Position numbers and translations under genes: made by a program | The notes under the pieces: generated by a model | What the model saw: the letters and a program-made list of their open reading frames with translations, nothing else | Told to the model about the DNA's origin: nothing | Databases searched by the model: none | Shown: positions 16,618 through 26,775 of the stretch, piece by piece | Layout: each line of letters begins with the position of its first letter | How positions within the stretch are numbered: position 1 is the stretch's first letter | Source: Halobacterium hubeiense | GTDB taxonomy: Archaea > Halobacteriota > Halobacteria > Halobacteriales > Halobacteriaceae | DNA length: 64,000 nucleotides | Assembly: GCF_001488575.1 (NCBI RefSeq) | Contig: NZ_LN831302.1 | Span: forward strand, 2,418,001-2,482,000 | Direction: 5' to 3'

Positions 16618-17673
16618 TCAGGCGGCCGAGTCGTCGTCCCGGCGCCGACGGCGGACGTGCCGGTAGCCGGCGACGGTGAGGCCGCCGAGCCCAAACAGGA
16701 GGACGACGAACTCGATGAGGGCGCCGAGGAACGGCGCGTAGCTGACAACGTGGACCGCGAGCACACCGGCGACGAGCGCGAGCCAGCGGCTCTCGCGGTC
16801 GGCGAGCCCGAGTAGCCGCGACCCGACGGCGTACGCGCCCCAGACGTACGAGAGCACGAGTACGAGCGCGTAGAGGAGCATTCCGACGACGGCGACCGGG
16901 ATGCCGACAATGGTGAACAACAGCAGGACGAACGCCAGCGGCGCGCCGACGAGCGTGAGGAAGCCCGCGCCGAGCGTGCGCAGCGGCGCGGTCGCGGTGG
17001 CGTCGGCGACGGTCGCGGAGACGCCGGGGAGCGCGACCAGCAGGAGCGCGCCGACGAACAGCGTGACCGCGAGGAAGTACAGCGTCACGAGCCAGCCCGC
17101 GACATCAGGGAGGACGGAGACCTGCATCGAGCCGAGGTCGGGGTCGTGGCGGACCTCGCCGCCGACGGTGGCGCCGTCGGCCCGCGTGAACTCGCCGTCG
17201 TAGACGAAGTCGCCGCCGACCGACGCGGTCGAGGCCAGCGTGACGGTGCCGGCGCCGACCCGCACCGACCCGTTGACCGTGCCGGCGTGCGTGAACGAGC
17301 CCGCGCCCGCGGTCACGTTCCCGCCGACCACGCCGGTCTCGGTGACGTGGATGCTCCCGGCGGCGGCGTCGACGCCGCCCTCAACGGTGCCGGCGACGCG
17401 AATCGACCCGGCGGCGCCGCCGAGGTCACCGGTGACGGTGCCGGTCTCGGTGACGTCGACGCTGCCGGCGAACGCTTCGAGGTCCCCCTGCACGGTGCCG
17501 CGGACGACGACCGTGCCGCCGGTCGCTTGCAGGCCGTCGGTGACGGTCTGGCCTTCCTCGACGACGATGGTGCCGCCGGCCCGGTCGTCGGCGGCGGCAA
17601 CCCCGGCGAACGTCGAGACGGCGAGGGCCACGACGAGGGCGAACGCGAGCGCGCGGCGGGGGGTGCGGGGCAT
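16618..17673 (-). CDS. Secreted beta-helix (bactofilin-like) domain with C-terminal membrane helices
   Basis: 351 residues. A Sec-type signal sequence (residues 1-28, [17 protein letters not shown]) is followed by a run of short imperfect repeats (about 35-185) of the pattern V-x-x-T-G-x-V-x-G (for example [28 protein letters not shown]), the signature of a right-handed beta-solenoid as in polymer-forming bactofilins. Four to five hydrophobic segments occupy the C-terminal half, ending in a basic tail HVRRRRRDD. The solenoid therefore lies outside the cell, unlike cytoplasmic bactofilins. A surface or envelope organising role is an inference. Confidence 0.78.
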   Translation of the reverse strand: MPRTPRRALAFALVVALAVSTFAGVAAADDRAGGTIVVEEGQTVTDGLQATGGTVVVRGTVQGDLEAFAGSVDVTETGTVTGDLGGAAGSIRVAGTVEGGVDAAAGSIHVTETGVVGGNVTAGAGSFTHAGTVNGSVRVGAGTVTLASTASVGGDFVYDGEFTRADGATVGGEVRHDPDLGSMQVSVLPDVAGWLVTLYFLAVTLFVGALLLVALPGVSATVADATATAPLRTLGAGFLTLVGAPLAFVLLLFTIVGIPVAVVGMLLYALVLVLSYVWGAYAVGSRLLGLADRESRWLALVAGVLAVHVVSYAPFLGALIEFVVLLFGLGGLTVAGYRHVRRRRRDDDSAA

Positions 17674-17818
17674 ACGCTACCTGTCACCCGACGCGAACTT
17701 AACTCTACTGCGGGTGAGCCGCCGATTCCGGGGGCGTAGCGCGGCTCCGGCGGGGCGCGACGCCCCGGCCGGTCGCCGTCTCGCGGCCTTTAAGGCCGGG
17801 TGGGACCTGAGTGTGGGT

Positions 17819-18790
17819 ATGGCAGACGCCGCCGGCGGTCGGCAGGAAATCTGGGTGGAGAAGTACCGACCACAGCGCCTCGAAGACGTCGTCGGGCACC
17901 CCTCTATCACCGAGCGCCTCCAGAGCTACGTCGACCGCGACGACCTCCCGCACCTCCTGTTCGCGGGGCCCGCGGGCACCGGGAAGACCACCGCCAGCAT
18001 CGCCATCGCCAAGGAGATCTACGGCGACGACTGGCAGGACAACTTCCTCGAACTGAACGCCAGCGACGAGCGCGGCATCGACGTGGTCCGGGACCGCATC
18101 AAGGACTTCGCGCGCACGTCGTTCGGGGGCTACGACCACCGCATCATCTTCCTCGACGAGGCGGACGCGCTCACCGACGACGCCCAGTCGGCGCTGCGCC
18201 GCACGATGGAGCAGTTCTCAGAGAACACCCGCTTCATCCTCTCCTGTAACTACTCCTCGAAAATCATCGACCCGATTCAGTCGCGGTGTGCGGTGTTCCG
18301 GTTCTCGCCCATCGACGACGACGCAGTCGCCGCGCACCTCCGCGACCTCGCGGCCCGCGAGGACCTCGAATACACGGAGGACGGCATCGACGCGCTCGTG
18401 TACGCCGCGGACGGCGACATGCGCCGCGCCATCAACGCCCTGCAGGCGGCGTCCGCGACGGGCGACGTGGTGGACGAGGAGACGGTGTTCGCCATCACGG
18501 CGACCGCGCGCCCCGAGGAAATCGAGGACATGGTGACGGAGGCCATCGACGGCGACTTCACGGCCGCGCGCTCGACGCTCGACGACCTCATCTCGAACCG
18601 GGGGCTCGCCGGCGGCGACATCATCGATCAAGTGCATCGCTCCGTCTGGGAGTTCGATGTTAAGGAGGCGGCCGCGGTCCGGCTGCTGGACCGCCTCGGC
18701 GAGGCCGACTACCGCATCGCGGAGGGCGCCAACGAGCGCGTCCAGCTCGAAGCGCTGCTGGCGTCGGTCGCGCTGAACGCCGACGAGTAA
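17819..18790 (+). CDS. rfcS: Replication factor C small subunit (clamp loader ATPase)
   Basis: 323 residues. AAA+ motifs are complete: Walker [11 protein letters not shown] (~48-57), the DEAD-like FLDEADAL, sensor 1 [10 protein letters not shown] and the SRC arginine-finger motif [10 protein letters not shown]. With the large subunit it opens PCNA and loads it on primed DNA. The start follows CCTTTAAGG (17788-17796) by about 28 nt, indicating a leaderless transcript; a long in-frame upstream extension is rejected. No intein is present, although archaeal rfcS genes are frequent intein hosts. Confidence 0.97.
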   Translation: MADAAGGRQEIWVEKYRPQRLEDVVGHPSITERLQSYVDRDDLPHLLFAGPAGTGKTTASIAIAKEIYGDDWQDNFLELNASDERGIDVVRDRIKDFARTSFGGYDHRIIFLDEADALTDDAQSALRRTMEQFSENTRFILSCNYSSKIIDPIQSRCAVFRFSPIDDDAVAAHLRDLAAREDLEYTEDGIDALVYAADGDMRRAINALQAASATGDVVDEETVFAITATARPEEIEDMVTEAIDGDFTAARSTLDDLISNRGLAGGDIIDQVHRSVWEFDVKEAAAVRLLDRLGEADYRIAEGANERVQLEALLASVALNADE

Positions 18791-18841
18791 GACCGCGGGC
18801 GCGAACGACAGGACTCTGCTCGTCGCGTCCGCACGGCGAGT

Positions 18842-19156
18842 ATGGAAGACTCACCGAGTACCAAGAGGAGGTCATCGAGACGGTTTCGACGCTGGACGAC
18901 GTGCCGATGGCGTTTCTGTACTACGCGCTGAACGGCCCGGAGATGTTCCTCCAGAACGACCACAGGGACCACGACGATGTCTCCCACACGTCGGCCTACT
19001 GGCGGCGGTACGCGATTCAGGTGGGCCAAGACAGCGGCCACGACACCAGCGAGATTCTGCGCGCGGCCGACGACAGAGATTCACGAGTGAGCCGAGAAGG
19101 GCGTCGCCATCACCGCCGAGGAGCGCGGCGGCCCCGACTTCGACGCCGAGGAGTAG
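18842..19156 (+). pseudogene. Decayed small gene of unknown function (frameshifted)
   Basis: Codon-like signal runs through this interval but changes frame. ATG 18842 opens a frame that is abandoned within a few codons. From 18844 a coherent frame encodes TEYQEEVIETVSTLDDVP and then MAFLYYALNGPEMFLQNDH up to about 19075. The last part makes sense only in another frame (AEKGVAITAEERGGPDFDAE, stop TAG 19154-19156), which also contains a TGA at 19088. At least two indels or stops are therefore needed to restore one protein of about 100 residues. The family was not recognised. The stop abuts the end of the convergent transferase gene. Confidence 0.5.
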
Positions 19157-20140
19157 CTACTCCTGCAGGTCAGCGGGCGGGCCGCCCGGGAGTTCGTCGC
19201 GGTCGTAGGGCGCGAAGAAGTCCGGATTCGGGCCGGTGGGAACGAGCCGTTTTGGATTGAGGTGGCCGTGACTGCGGTAGTAGTGCTGCTTGACGTGGTC
19301 CATGTGCAGGGTGTCCGCGACGCCGGGAAGCTGGCAGAGCTCGCGGAGGTACGGCCAGAGGTTGTCGTAGTCGACGATGCGCTTGCGGTTGCACTTGAAA
19401 TGCGTGTGGTAGACCTCGTCGAAGCGGTACAGCGTCGTGAACATCGCGACGTCGGCCTCCGTGAGCACGTCGCCCGCGAGGTAGCGCTGGTCGGCGAGGA
19501 GGTCGTCGTAGTGCGCGAGCGCCTCGAAGAGGTCGTCGACGGCGTTGTCGTACGCGCGCTGGCTGTCCGCGAACCCCGCGCGGTAGACGCCGTTGTTGAT
19601 GGGGTCGTATATGTCCTCGATGAGCCGGTCGACCTCGTCCTGATAGCCCTCGGGGTAGAGGTCCACGTCCCGGGTGGCGTACTCGTTGAAGGCGACGTCG
19701 AGCATCCGCATTATCTCCTCGCTCTCGTTGTTCACGATGGTGTCTTCCTCGGTGTCGTAGAGGACGGGCACCGTGACGCGGCCCGTGTACTCGGCGTCGG
19801 CGTGCGCGTACACCTCCCGGAGATAATCCGAGCCGAAGAGGTGGTCGGGAGAGGTTCCGGGCTTGTCGGGGTCGAACTCCCAGCCCTGGTCGAACCGGAC
19901 GGGGTCGACGACGCTCACCGAGACCGCGTCTTCGAGGCCCTTGATCGCTCGCGTGACCAGCGTGCGGTGCGCCCACGGGCACGCGTAGGAGACGTAGAGG
20001 TGGTAGCGCCCGGACTCGGCGGGGACGTCCTCGCCCACCCAGTCGCGGAACGTCGTCTCCTCGCGCTCGAACTCGCCGCTCTCGCCGTGTGCTATCATCT
20101 CCTCCTCGGTGCGCCACTCGCCGTCCACCATGCGCCCCAT
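19157..20140 (-). CDS. Glutathione S-transferase-fold protein (glutathionyl-hydroquinone reductase type)
   Basis: 327 residues. The thioredoxin-fold N-terminal half carries the Xi-class catalytic motif SYACPWAHRT with Cys54, followed by VVDPVRFDQGWEF, and the helical C-terminal half holds LIEDIYDPINNGVYRAGFA and YRFDEVYHTHFKCN, all diagnostic of the YqjG/ECM4 group. Bacterial members reduce glutathionyl-hydroquinones; haloarchaea use gamma-glutamylcysteine instead of glutathione, so the physiological thiol is probably different. Start ATG 20140 (MGRMVDGEWRTEEE) matches the family. Confidence 0.9.
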   Translation of the reverse strand: MGRMVDGEWRTEEEMIAHGESGEFEREETTFRDWVGEDVPAESGRYHLYVSYACPWAHRTLVTRAIKGLEDAVSVSVVDPVRFDQGWEFDPDKPGTSPDHLFGSDYLREVYAHADAEYTGRVTVPVLYDTEEDTIVNNESEEIMRMLDVAFNEYATRDVDLYPEGYQDEVDRLIEDIYDPINNGVYRAGFADSQRAYDNAVDDLFEALAHYDDLLADQRYLAGDVLTEADVAMFTTLYRFDEVYHTHFKCNRKRIVDYDNLWPYLRELCQLPGVADTLHMDHVKQHYYRSHGHLNPKRLVPTGPNPDFFAPYDRDELPGGPPADLQE

Positions 20141-20198
20141 GTCCGGGTAGTGGGGCGCCCACGGTTTAGCCGTTGAGGGAGTCGGCCCGCCTCGCCGG

Positions 20199-20782
20199 CT
20201 ACACGAACGCGCGCACGGAGTTGTCGTACATCGCGCCGGCCTCGTCCTTGATGCAGATGCCGGCGTACAGCACGTCGTCGACAACGATTGGCGCGCCGTA
20301 CGTGAGGTGGAAGACATCCTCGGTGAGTTCAAACTGGACGGCCCCCGTTTCGGCGTCGAGCGCGAACACCGGTTCGCCGCCGACGTACAGCGTCCCGCCA
20401 CCGAACGCCATCCCAGTCAACTGAGTGCGGTCGCTGGCCGCGCGCCAGTCCTCGTCGCCGGCGTCGTCGTAGGCCACGATGTCGTCGGCAGTGAGGACGA
20501 ACAGCCGGCCGCCCGCGACCGCGGGCTCGCGGAGCGCGTAGATGCCATCCACGAACCCCTCCCAGACTTTCGTCGGGTCGCCGCCGACGCCGCCGGCGGC
20601 CGGGTTGTGACCGGTGTGCGTCGGCGTGTAACCGTACGTCGACCAGCTGGCGTCGCCGGTCAGCGAGATTCGGGGCCTGGGACTCCGTGGTTGGCTGGGA
20701 GGGCCGGGGGCGTCGGCGGGCGCGGTGCAGCCGCGCCGAGCGCGCCGAGGAAGGCGCGCCGCGGGAACCGGCCTTGTGACAT
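20199..20782 (-). pseudogene. PQQ-type beta-propeller lipoprotein, frameshifted and truncated
   Basis: ATG 20782 opens a Tat/lipoprotein signal (MSQGRFPRRAFLGALGAAA). Immediately afterwards the coding sense moves to another frame, reading GCTAPADAPGPPSQ, then SLTGDASWSTYGYTPTHTG, and continuing as propeller-like strands (AVAGGRLFVLTADDIVAYD, GGTLYVGGEPVFALDAETG) to the stop at 20199. The distance from start to stop is not a multiple of three. Only about two propeller blades remain, while PQQ-repeat lipoproteins usually have six to eight, so an internal deletion is also likely. Resequencing would exclude an assembly error. Confidence 0.72.
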
Positions 20783-20823
20783 GGTAACATTATTGTCAGC
20801 CGGTTGCCGTAAGGCTATCGCTC

Positions 20824-20864
20824 GCCCCGAAATCACCGAGTTCGGGGCTCACGAGTCAGCCCCG
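20824..20864. promoter_or_regulatory. Two overlapping inverted repeats upstream of the alaS promoter
   Basis: GCCCCGAA (20824-20831) pairs with TTCGGGGC (20841-20848). The right arm is reused by a second repeat, CGGGGCT (20843-20849) with AGCCCCG (20858-20864). The alaS TATA box GTTTTACT (20870-20877) follows at once, 28 nt before the start. The repeats lie upstream of the expected transcription start, so a protein-binding or BRE-proximal role is more likely than RNA structure. Confidence 0.45.
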
Positions 20865-20901
20865 GAACTGTTTTACTCGTCGGTCGGCCACAATACTGGT
20901 A

Positions 20902-23685
20902 ATGAGCGACCTCGAGTCGGAGTACCGCCTCGACTACTTCGAGGAGGAGGACTTCCAGCGACGGGAGTGCACGGAGTGTGGGGCGCACTTCTGGACGCGC
21001 GACCCGGACCGCGAAACGTGCGGCGAACCCCCCTGCGAGGACTACCAGTTCATCGACGACCCCGGGTTCGACGACGAGTACACCTTAGAGGAGATGCGCG
21101 AGCGGTTCCTCTCGTTCTTCGAGGCCCACGACCACGAGCGCATCGACCCGTACCCGGTCGCGGCGAACCGGTGGCGTGATGACGTGCTGTTGACGCAGGC
21201 CTCCATCTACGACTTCCAGCCGCTGGTGACCTCCGGCCAGACGCCGCCGCCCGCCAACCCTCTCACGGTGAGCCAGCCCTGCATCCGGATGCAGGACATC
21301 GACAACGTCGGGAAGACGGGCCGGCACACGATGGCGTTCGAGATGATGGCCCACCACGCGTTCAACACGCGCGAGGACGCCGACGAGGAGTACGCCTACG
21401 AGGGCGAAGTGTACTGGAAGAACGAGACGGTCCAGTACTGCGACGAGTTCTTCGTGGACATGGGCGTGGACCCACAGGACGTCACGTACATCGAGGACCC
21501 GTGGGTCGGCGGCGGCAACGCCGGGCCCGCCTTCGAGGTCATCTACAAGGGCGCGGAGCTGGCGACGCTGGTCTTCATGTCGATGGAGCAGGACCCCGAC
21601 GGGGACTACGAGATGAAGGACGGCAACCGTTACAGTCCGATGGACACGTACGTCGTGGACACCGGCTACGGGCTGGAGCGCTGGACGTGGGTGAGCCAGG
21701 GAACCCCGACCGTCTACGAGGCCATCTACCCGGAGACCATCGAGTTCCTGAAAGCGCAGGCGGGCATCGAGCACACCGAGGAGGAGGAGCAGCTCGTCCA
21801 CCGCGCGGCGAAGCTCGCGGGCCACCTCGACATCGACGAGGCCGAGGATATCGAGGCGGCGCGGGACAACATCGCCGACCAGCTCGGCGTCGAGACCCAG
21901 CGCCTGCTGGACCTCCTGCGCCCGCTGGAGGACATCTACGCCATCGCGGACCACTCCCGGACGCTGGCGTACATGTTCGGTGACGGCATCGTGCCGTCGA
22001 ACGTCGGCACCGGCTACCTCGCGCGCATGGTCCTCCGGCGCACGAAGCGCCTCGTGGACAACGTCGGCGCGGACGTGCCGCTGGACGAGCTCGTGGACAT
22101 GCAGGCCGAGCGCCTCGACTACGAGAACCGCGACACCATCCGCTCCATCGTCCGCTCGGAGGTCGAGAAGTACGCCGAGACGCTGGAGCGCGGCGGCCGG
22201 AAGGTCCGCCAGCTCGCCGAGGAGTACGCCGAGCGCGGCGAACCTATCCCGACCAGCGAGCTCATCGAGCTGTACGACTCCCACGGCATCCAGCCGGACA
22301 TGGTCGAGGACATCGCCGGCGAGGTCGGCGCGACCGTGGACGCGCCCGACGACTTCTACTCGCTGGTCGCCGAGCGCCACGACTCCGCGGAGGCGCTGGA
22401 AACCGACGACAGCGAGGACGAGCGCCTCGACGACCTCCCGGAGACGGAGCCGCTGTACTACGACGACCCCTACCGCTCGGAGTTCGAGGCGGTCGTGCTC
22501 GACGTCTTCGAGCGCGAGGAAGACGGCGAGGAGGTGTACGACGTGGTGCTCGACCAGACAATGTTCTACCCGGAGGGCGGCGGCCAGCCCGCCGACCACG
22601 GGACGCTCTCGACGGACGACCAGTCCGTCGAAGTGGTGGACGTCCAGAAGCGCGGCGACGTGGTGCTGCACCGCACCACCGACGACCCCGGGAAGGGCGA
22701 GTTCGTGCGCGGGCAGATAGACATGGAGCGCCGCGAGCGCCTGATGGCCCACCACACGGCGACCCACGTGGTCGTCCACGCCGCCCGCCGGGTGCTCGGC
22801 GATCACGTCCGGCAGGCCGGCGCGCAGAAGGGTACCGACAGCTCCCGTATCGACATCCGGCACTACGAGCGCATCGACCGCGAGACGGCGAAACGCATCG
22901 AGCGCGTCGCCAACGAAGTCGTCCGCGAGAACACGAGCGTCCAGCGCGAGTGGCCCCACCGCCACGAGGCCGAGGAGAAGTACGGGTTCGACCTCTACCA
23001 GGGCGGGATTCCCGCCGGGGAGAACATCCGCCTGATTCACGTCGGCGAGGACGTGCAGGCCTGCGGCGGGACGCACGTCAACCGCACGGGCGAAATCGGC
23101 GCCATCAAGCTGCTGAACACCGAGCGCGTGCAGGACGGCGTCGAGCGGCTGACGTTCGCCGCGGGCGAGGCCGCCGTCGAGCACGTCCAGGATCTCGAAG
23201 ACGACCTGCTGGCGACCGCGGAGACGTTCGACGTGGCGCCCTCGGAGGTGCCGGAGACCGCCGAGCGGTTCTTCACGGAGTGGAAGGAGCGCGGGAAGAC
23301 CATCGAGGACCTCAAAGAGCAGGTCGCCGAGGCCCGCGCCTCCGGCGGCGGCGACGGCGAAGAAGTGGAAGTCGGTGACGTCACGGCGGTCGTGCAGCGC
23401 CTCGACGGCGACATGGACGAGCTACAGGCGACCGCGAACGCGCTCGTGGACGAGGGCAAGATAGCGGTCGTCGGCTCCGGGGCCGACGGCGCGCAGTTCG
23501 TCGTCGCGGTGCCGGACGGCGCGCCGGTGAACGCCGGCGAAGTCGTCGGCGAGCTCGCGAGCATGGTCGGCGGCGGCGGCGGCGGTCCGCCGGACTTCGC
23601 GCAGGGCGGCGGCCCCGACGCCGAGAAGCTCGACGAGGCGCTGGAGGCCGCGCCCGAGGTTCTGCGGGAAGTCGCGAGCGCGTAG
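20902..23685 (+). CDS. alaS: Alanyl-tRNA synthetase (archaeal type)
   Basis: 927 residues. It begins with the archaeal-specific extension containing a cysteine cluster ([19 protein letters not shown]) before the catalytic domain. Class II features follow, including FEMMAHHAF and [11 protein letters not shown]. The editing domain has the zinc ligands HHTATH near residue 616 and CGGTH near 720. A glycine-rich DHHA1 C-terminal region ([17 protein letters not shown]) closes the protein. It charges tRNA-Ala and deacylates mischarged Ser/Gly-tRNA-Ala. It is a single gene with its own leaderless promoter. Confidence 0.97.
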   Translation: MSDLESEYRLDYFEEEDFQRRECTECGAHFWTRDPDRETCGEPPCEDYQFIDDPGFDDEYTLEEMRERFLSFFEAHDHERIDPYPVAANRWRDDVLLTQASIYDFQPLVTSGQTPPPANPLTVSQPCIRMQDIDNVGKTGRHTMAFEMMAHHAFNTREDADEEYAYEGEVYWKNETVQYCDEFFVDMGVDPQDVTYIEDPWVGGGNAGPAFEVIYKGAELATLVFMSMEQDPDGDYEMKDGNRYSPMDTYVVDTGYGLERWTWVSQGTPTVYEAIYPETIEFLKAQAGIEHTEEEEQLVHRAAKLAGHLDIDEAEDIEAARDNIADQLGVETQRLLDLLRPLEDIYAIADHSRTLAYMFGDGIVPSNVGTGYLARMVLRRTKRLVDNVGADVPLDELVDMQAERLDYENRDTIRSIVRSEVEKYAETLERGGRKVRQLAEEYAERGEPIPTSELIELYDSHGIQPDMVEDIAGEVGATVDAPDDFYSLVAERHDSAEALETDDSEDERLDDLPETEPLYYDDPYRSEFEAVVLDVFEREEDGEEVYDVVLDQTMFYPEGGGQPADHGTLSTDDQSVEVVDVQKRGDVVLHRTTDDPGKGEFVRGQIDMERRERLMAHHTATHVVVHAARRVLGDHVRQAGAQKGTDSSRIDIRHYERIDRETAKRIERVANEVVRENTSVQREWPHRHEAEEKYGFDLYQGGIPAGENIRLIHVGEDVQACGGTHVNRTGEIGAIKLLNTERVQDGVERLTFAAGEAAVEHVQDLEDDLLATAETFDVAPSEVPETAERFFTEWKERGKTIEDLKEQVAEARASGGGDGEEVEVGDVTAVVQRLDGDMDELQATANALVDEGKIAVVGSGADGAQFVVAVPDGAPVNAGEVVGELASMVGGGGGGPPDFAQGGGPDAEKLDEALEAAPEVLREVASA

Positions 23686-23736
23686 CGAACGTCTTCGGCG
23701 GACGGCTCTTTCTGGCGGCGGTGGTAGGCCCAGAGG

Positions 23737-24669
23737 ATGCAGGCACAGACGACACTCGAAGACGGCGACGTGGCATCGTCGGTCGGCGAACTAATCGGCG
23801 AGACGCCGCTGCTGCAACTGGACGCGTTCGCACAGAACCTCCTCGGGAAGGTCGAGTCCGCGAACCCGTACTCGGTGAAAGACCGCATCGCCCGCGAGAT
23901 GCTCGACGACGCCGAGGCCGCCGGCGACCTCGAACCCGGCGGGACCGTGGTGGCCTCGACCAGCGGGAACACGGGCATCGGGCTGGCGTCGGTCGCGGCC
24001 GCGCGGGACTACGACTGCGTGTTGACGATGCCGGCGTCGATGTCCGAGGAGCGGCGCGCGCTCCTGTCCGCGCTCGGCGCGGACCTCGAACTCACGCCCG
24101 CCGACGAGGGGATGGGCGGCGCGAACGAGCGCGCCGCGGAACTCGCTGACGAGCACGAGAACGCGATACTCGCGCGGCAGTTCGAGAACCCCGCGAACGC
24201 CCGCGCGCACCGCCGGACGACCGGCGCGGAAATCTACGAGAAGACCGACGGCGCGGTCGATGCAGTGGTCGCGGGCGTCGGCACCGGCGGCACCATCACG
24301 GGCGTCGGCCGCTACCTCACCGAGGACGCGGACGCGGACGTGACGATGGTCGGCGTCGAACCGGCGGCGTCGCCGACGCTCTCCGAGCGCAGCAGCGCCA
24401 GCCACGACATTCAGGGCATCGGGCCGGGCTTCCTCCCGGACGTGCTGGACACGGACGTCGTGGACGAAGTACGGGGCGTCGGGAACGAGGAAGCGAAGGA
24501 AGCGGCCAGGCGCGTCGCCCGCGAGGAAGGCCTGCTCGTGGGCATCTCCGCGGGCGCGGCGGTCGCGGCGGCCGCCGAGTACGCCCGCGAGCACCCCGAG
24601 GAGGTGACCGTCGCCGTGCTCCCGGACGGCGGCGAGCGCTACCTCTCGACGGACCTCTACGAGGCCTGA
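23737..24669 (+). CDS. cysK: Cysteine synthase / O-acetylserine (or phosphoserine) sulfhydrylase, PLP-dependent
   Basis: 310 residues, fold type II PLP enzyme. PLP lysine lies in NPYSVKDRIA (~residue 47), the substrate loop is STSGNTGIGLA, the PLP-phosphate loop is GVGTGGTITGVGRY, and the C-terminal serine is in SAGAAVAA. It makes cysteine from an activated serine and sulfide. Acetylserine versus phosphoserine use cannot be decided by eye. It follows alaS by 51 bp with its own weak TATA (GCTCTTTCTGG) and converges tail-to-tail with the HD-domain gene with no spacer. Confidence 0.9.
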   Translation: MQAQTTLEDGDVASSVGELIGETPLLQLDAFAQNLLGKVESANPYSVKDRIAREMLDDAEAAGDLEPGGTVVASTSGNTGIGLASVAAARDYDCVLTMPASMSEERRALLSALGADLELTPADEGMGGANERAAELADEHENAILARQFENPANARAHRRTTGAEIYEKTDGAVDAVVAGVGTGGTITGVGRYLTEDADADVTMVGVEPAASPTLSERSSASHDIQGIGPGFLPDVLDTDVVDEVRGVGNEEAKEAARRVAREEGLLVGISAGAAVAAAAEYAREHPEEVTVAVLPDGGERYLSTDLYEA

Positions 24670-25854
24670 CTACTGTTCGGTGGTGTCGCCGACGTCGTCG
24701 AGGCCGAGCACGCGCTCGGCGGCCGCGGCGACCTCGGGGACGTGTTCGTCGGGCGCGTAGACGCCGAAGCGCCACTGGACGCGCTGGGACTCCTGCAGGC
24801 CCTGCACGAGCGGGGACTGCTGGTCGAGCGGGCGGAGTTCGTCGCCGACGACGACGCGCGCGGAGGACTCGGGCATCGACGGGTGGCCGGGGTTGTCCAC
24901 GAAGACCTCGCCGTCGGGGACGCCGGCGGTGTCGGCAATCTCGCGCTCGAACGCGCGGACGGTCTCGTAGTCGGCGTCCACGACGTCGCCGGGGACGGCA
25001 CCGCGTTCGGCCCAGACGGCGCGCTTGTAGAGATCGCGTTCGGTGATGCGGCGAGCGGCGTCGGCGGTGGCGTCGTGCTCGCGGAGCGCGCCCAGGAGTT
25101 CGGCGTCGGTCATGCGCGCGAACGCCTCGGCGTCGATGGCGGCCGCGTCGAGGAGGCGCTCGCCCGCGCGGTCCAGCATCGTCCCGGCGATGCGGGAGAC
25201 GTGGTGGCGGTAGACGGTCGCGTTCATCAGCGCGCGCCCGACAAGCAGCGATTCCGCGGTGGCGACGTTGCCCTCGGCGAGCACGAGGTCGTCGCCGCGG
25301 AACGTGAGCGCGCGCAGCAGCCGGCCGTAGTCGATGGTGCCGTAGGGGACGCCGGTGTGGTGGGCGTCCCGCACGAGGTAGTCCATCCGGTCCACGTCTA
25401 GCTCCCCGGCGACCAACTGGCCGAGTTTGCCGTCGCCGCGGACGGTGGCGGCGACTCGCTCGGGGTCGAGGCCGTGGTCGCGGAGTACAGCCCCAATATC
25501 GCCGTCCACGAGGAGGTGGGCGACGTCGTCGTGGTGACGGCCGAGGTGGCGCTGGATGATGCCCTCGGTCTGGTGGCCGTAGGGGCCGTGGCCGACGTCG
25601 TGGAGGAGCGCGGCGGCGCGCACGGTGTCGGCGCGCGCGCCGGTGACGTCGAGGTGGGCGAGCGCGCGGTCCGCGAGGTGGTAGACGCCAAGCGAGTGCT
25701 CGAAGCGCGTGTGGTTCGCGGAGGGGTAGACGAGCCGAATCGTCGAGAGCTGCTTGATGTGGCGCAGGCGCTGGACGGCGGGCGTGTCCAGCAGGGCTTC
25801 GGCGACGCCGTCGACCTCCACCCAGTCGTGAACGCTGTCCTTGATGGCGCGCAT
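24670..25854 (-). CDS. HD-domain phosphohydrolase (dNTP triphosphohydrolase-like)
   Basis: 394 residues. The metal-binding HD motif set is present: TRFEHSLGVYHLA (His), ALLHDVGHGPYGHQTEG (HD pair) and GELDVDRMDYLVRDAHHTG (Asp), the arrangement of SAMHD1/dGTPase-like enzymes. Archaeal members are usually annotated as HD superfamily phosphohydrolases; nucleotide triphosphate hydrolysis is the best guess. A palindromic CCACCTTTGGTGG sequence sits about 33 nt upstream of the start and may include the TATA box. Confidence 0.87.
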   Translation of the reverse strand: MRAIKDSVHDWVEVDGVAEALLDTPAVQRLRHIKQLSTIRLVYPSANHTRFEHSLGVYHLADRALAHLDVTGARADTVRAAALLHDVGHGPYGHQTEGIIQRHLGRHHDDVAHLLVDGDIGAVLRDHGLDPERVAATVRGDGKLGQLVAGELDVDRMDYLVRDAHHTGVPYGTIDYGRLLRALTFRGDDLVLAEGNVATAESLLVGRALMNATVYRHHVSRIAGTMLDRAGERLLDAAAIDAEAFARMTDAELLGALREHDATADAARRITERDLYKRAVWAERGAVPGDVVDADYETVRAFEREIADTAGVPDGEVFVDNPGHPSMPESSARVVVGDELRPLDQQSPLVQGLQESQRVQWRFGVYAPDEHVPEVAAAAERVLGLDDVGDTTEQ

Positions 25855-26085
25855 CCTACCTTCGAGGAGGGGGCGAGCCCACCAAAGGTGGTTCGGAGAC
25901 GCCCCGAACGTTTGCGCCGTTCCGTAGAGTTATGTTCTAGCGCGTTAGTTGTTACCACGCAGCGAATAGCACAGTCCAAGCGTCGACGGGAGAGGCGGAG
26001 ACGGCCTGTCATCCCCGTCTCCGACGTCGCGACAGGACGTGTGAGCGCCGAAACGCCTTTTGACCGCGGACGACTTCCAACGACC

Positions 26086-26775
26086 ATGAGTCGGCCACGC
26101 GTCGCGTTACTGAACGCGGCCCACGACCCCACGAACACGACGCGGAACTTCCGCCGCGAGCTCGACGCGGAGCTCGTGGAGTTCCACGCCGCCGACGGCG
26201 ACCTCCCCGACAGCCACGACTACGACGGTGTGGTGGTCACGGGGTCGCGGTCGTCGGTGTACTGGGACGAGGACTGGATTGACCCGCTCGTGGCGCACGT
26301 CGCGGACTGCCACGACGCGGGCGTCCCCGTCCTCGGGGTCTGTTTCGGCCACCAGGTCGTCGCGGCGGCGCTGGGCGGGCGCGTCGACGACATGGGCGAG
26401 TACGAAATCGGCTACCGGAGCGTCGAGCGCGTCGCCGACGACCCGCTGTTCGACGGCATCGACGAGACGTTCACCGCGTTCACCACGCACTCGGACGCGG
26501 TCGTGGAACTGCCGCCGGGCGCGCAGCTGCTCGCGGAGAACGACTACGGCGTCCACGCGTTCCGGCTCGGCGAGTCGGTGGGCGTGCAGTTCCACCCCGA
26601 GTACGACACCGAGACCGCCGCGGACGTCACCGCGCGGAAGGACGACCTCGCCGACGAGCGCAAACAGGACGTGTTAGACGGCATCACGCCGGAGAACTAC
26701 GCCGCGGCCTGCGAGGCGAAGCGGCTGTTCGAGAACTTCACGCAGTCGCTGGTCCAGCCGAAGGCCGCGGACTGA
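26086..26775 (+). CDS. Class I glutamine amidotransferase-like protein
   Basis: 229 residues. The nucleophile elbow GVCFGHQVVA and the His-Glu pair in GVQFHPEYDTET complete the Cys-His-Glu triad of class I amidotransferases. No synthase domain is attached, and the protein is closer to GMP synthase-like stand-alone members than to GuaA or TrpG. The acceptor is unknown. The start follows CGCCTTTTGACC by 28 nt. The 231 bp upstream hold the two divergent promoters and one weak inverted repeat (GGAGACGG/CCGTCTCC); I recognise no gene there. Confidence 0.87.
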   Translation: MSRPRVALLNAAHDPTNTTRNFRRELDAELVEFHAADGDLPDSHDYDGVVVTGSRSSVYWDEDWIDPLVAHVADCHDAGVPVLGVCFGHQVVAAALGGRVDDMGEYEIGYRSVERVADDPLFDGIDETFTAFTTHSDAVVELPPGAQLLAENDYGVHAFRLGESVGVQFHPEYDTETAADVTARKDDLADERKQDVLDGITPENYAAACEAKRLFENFTQSLVQPKAAD

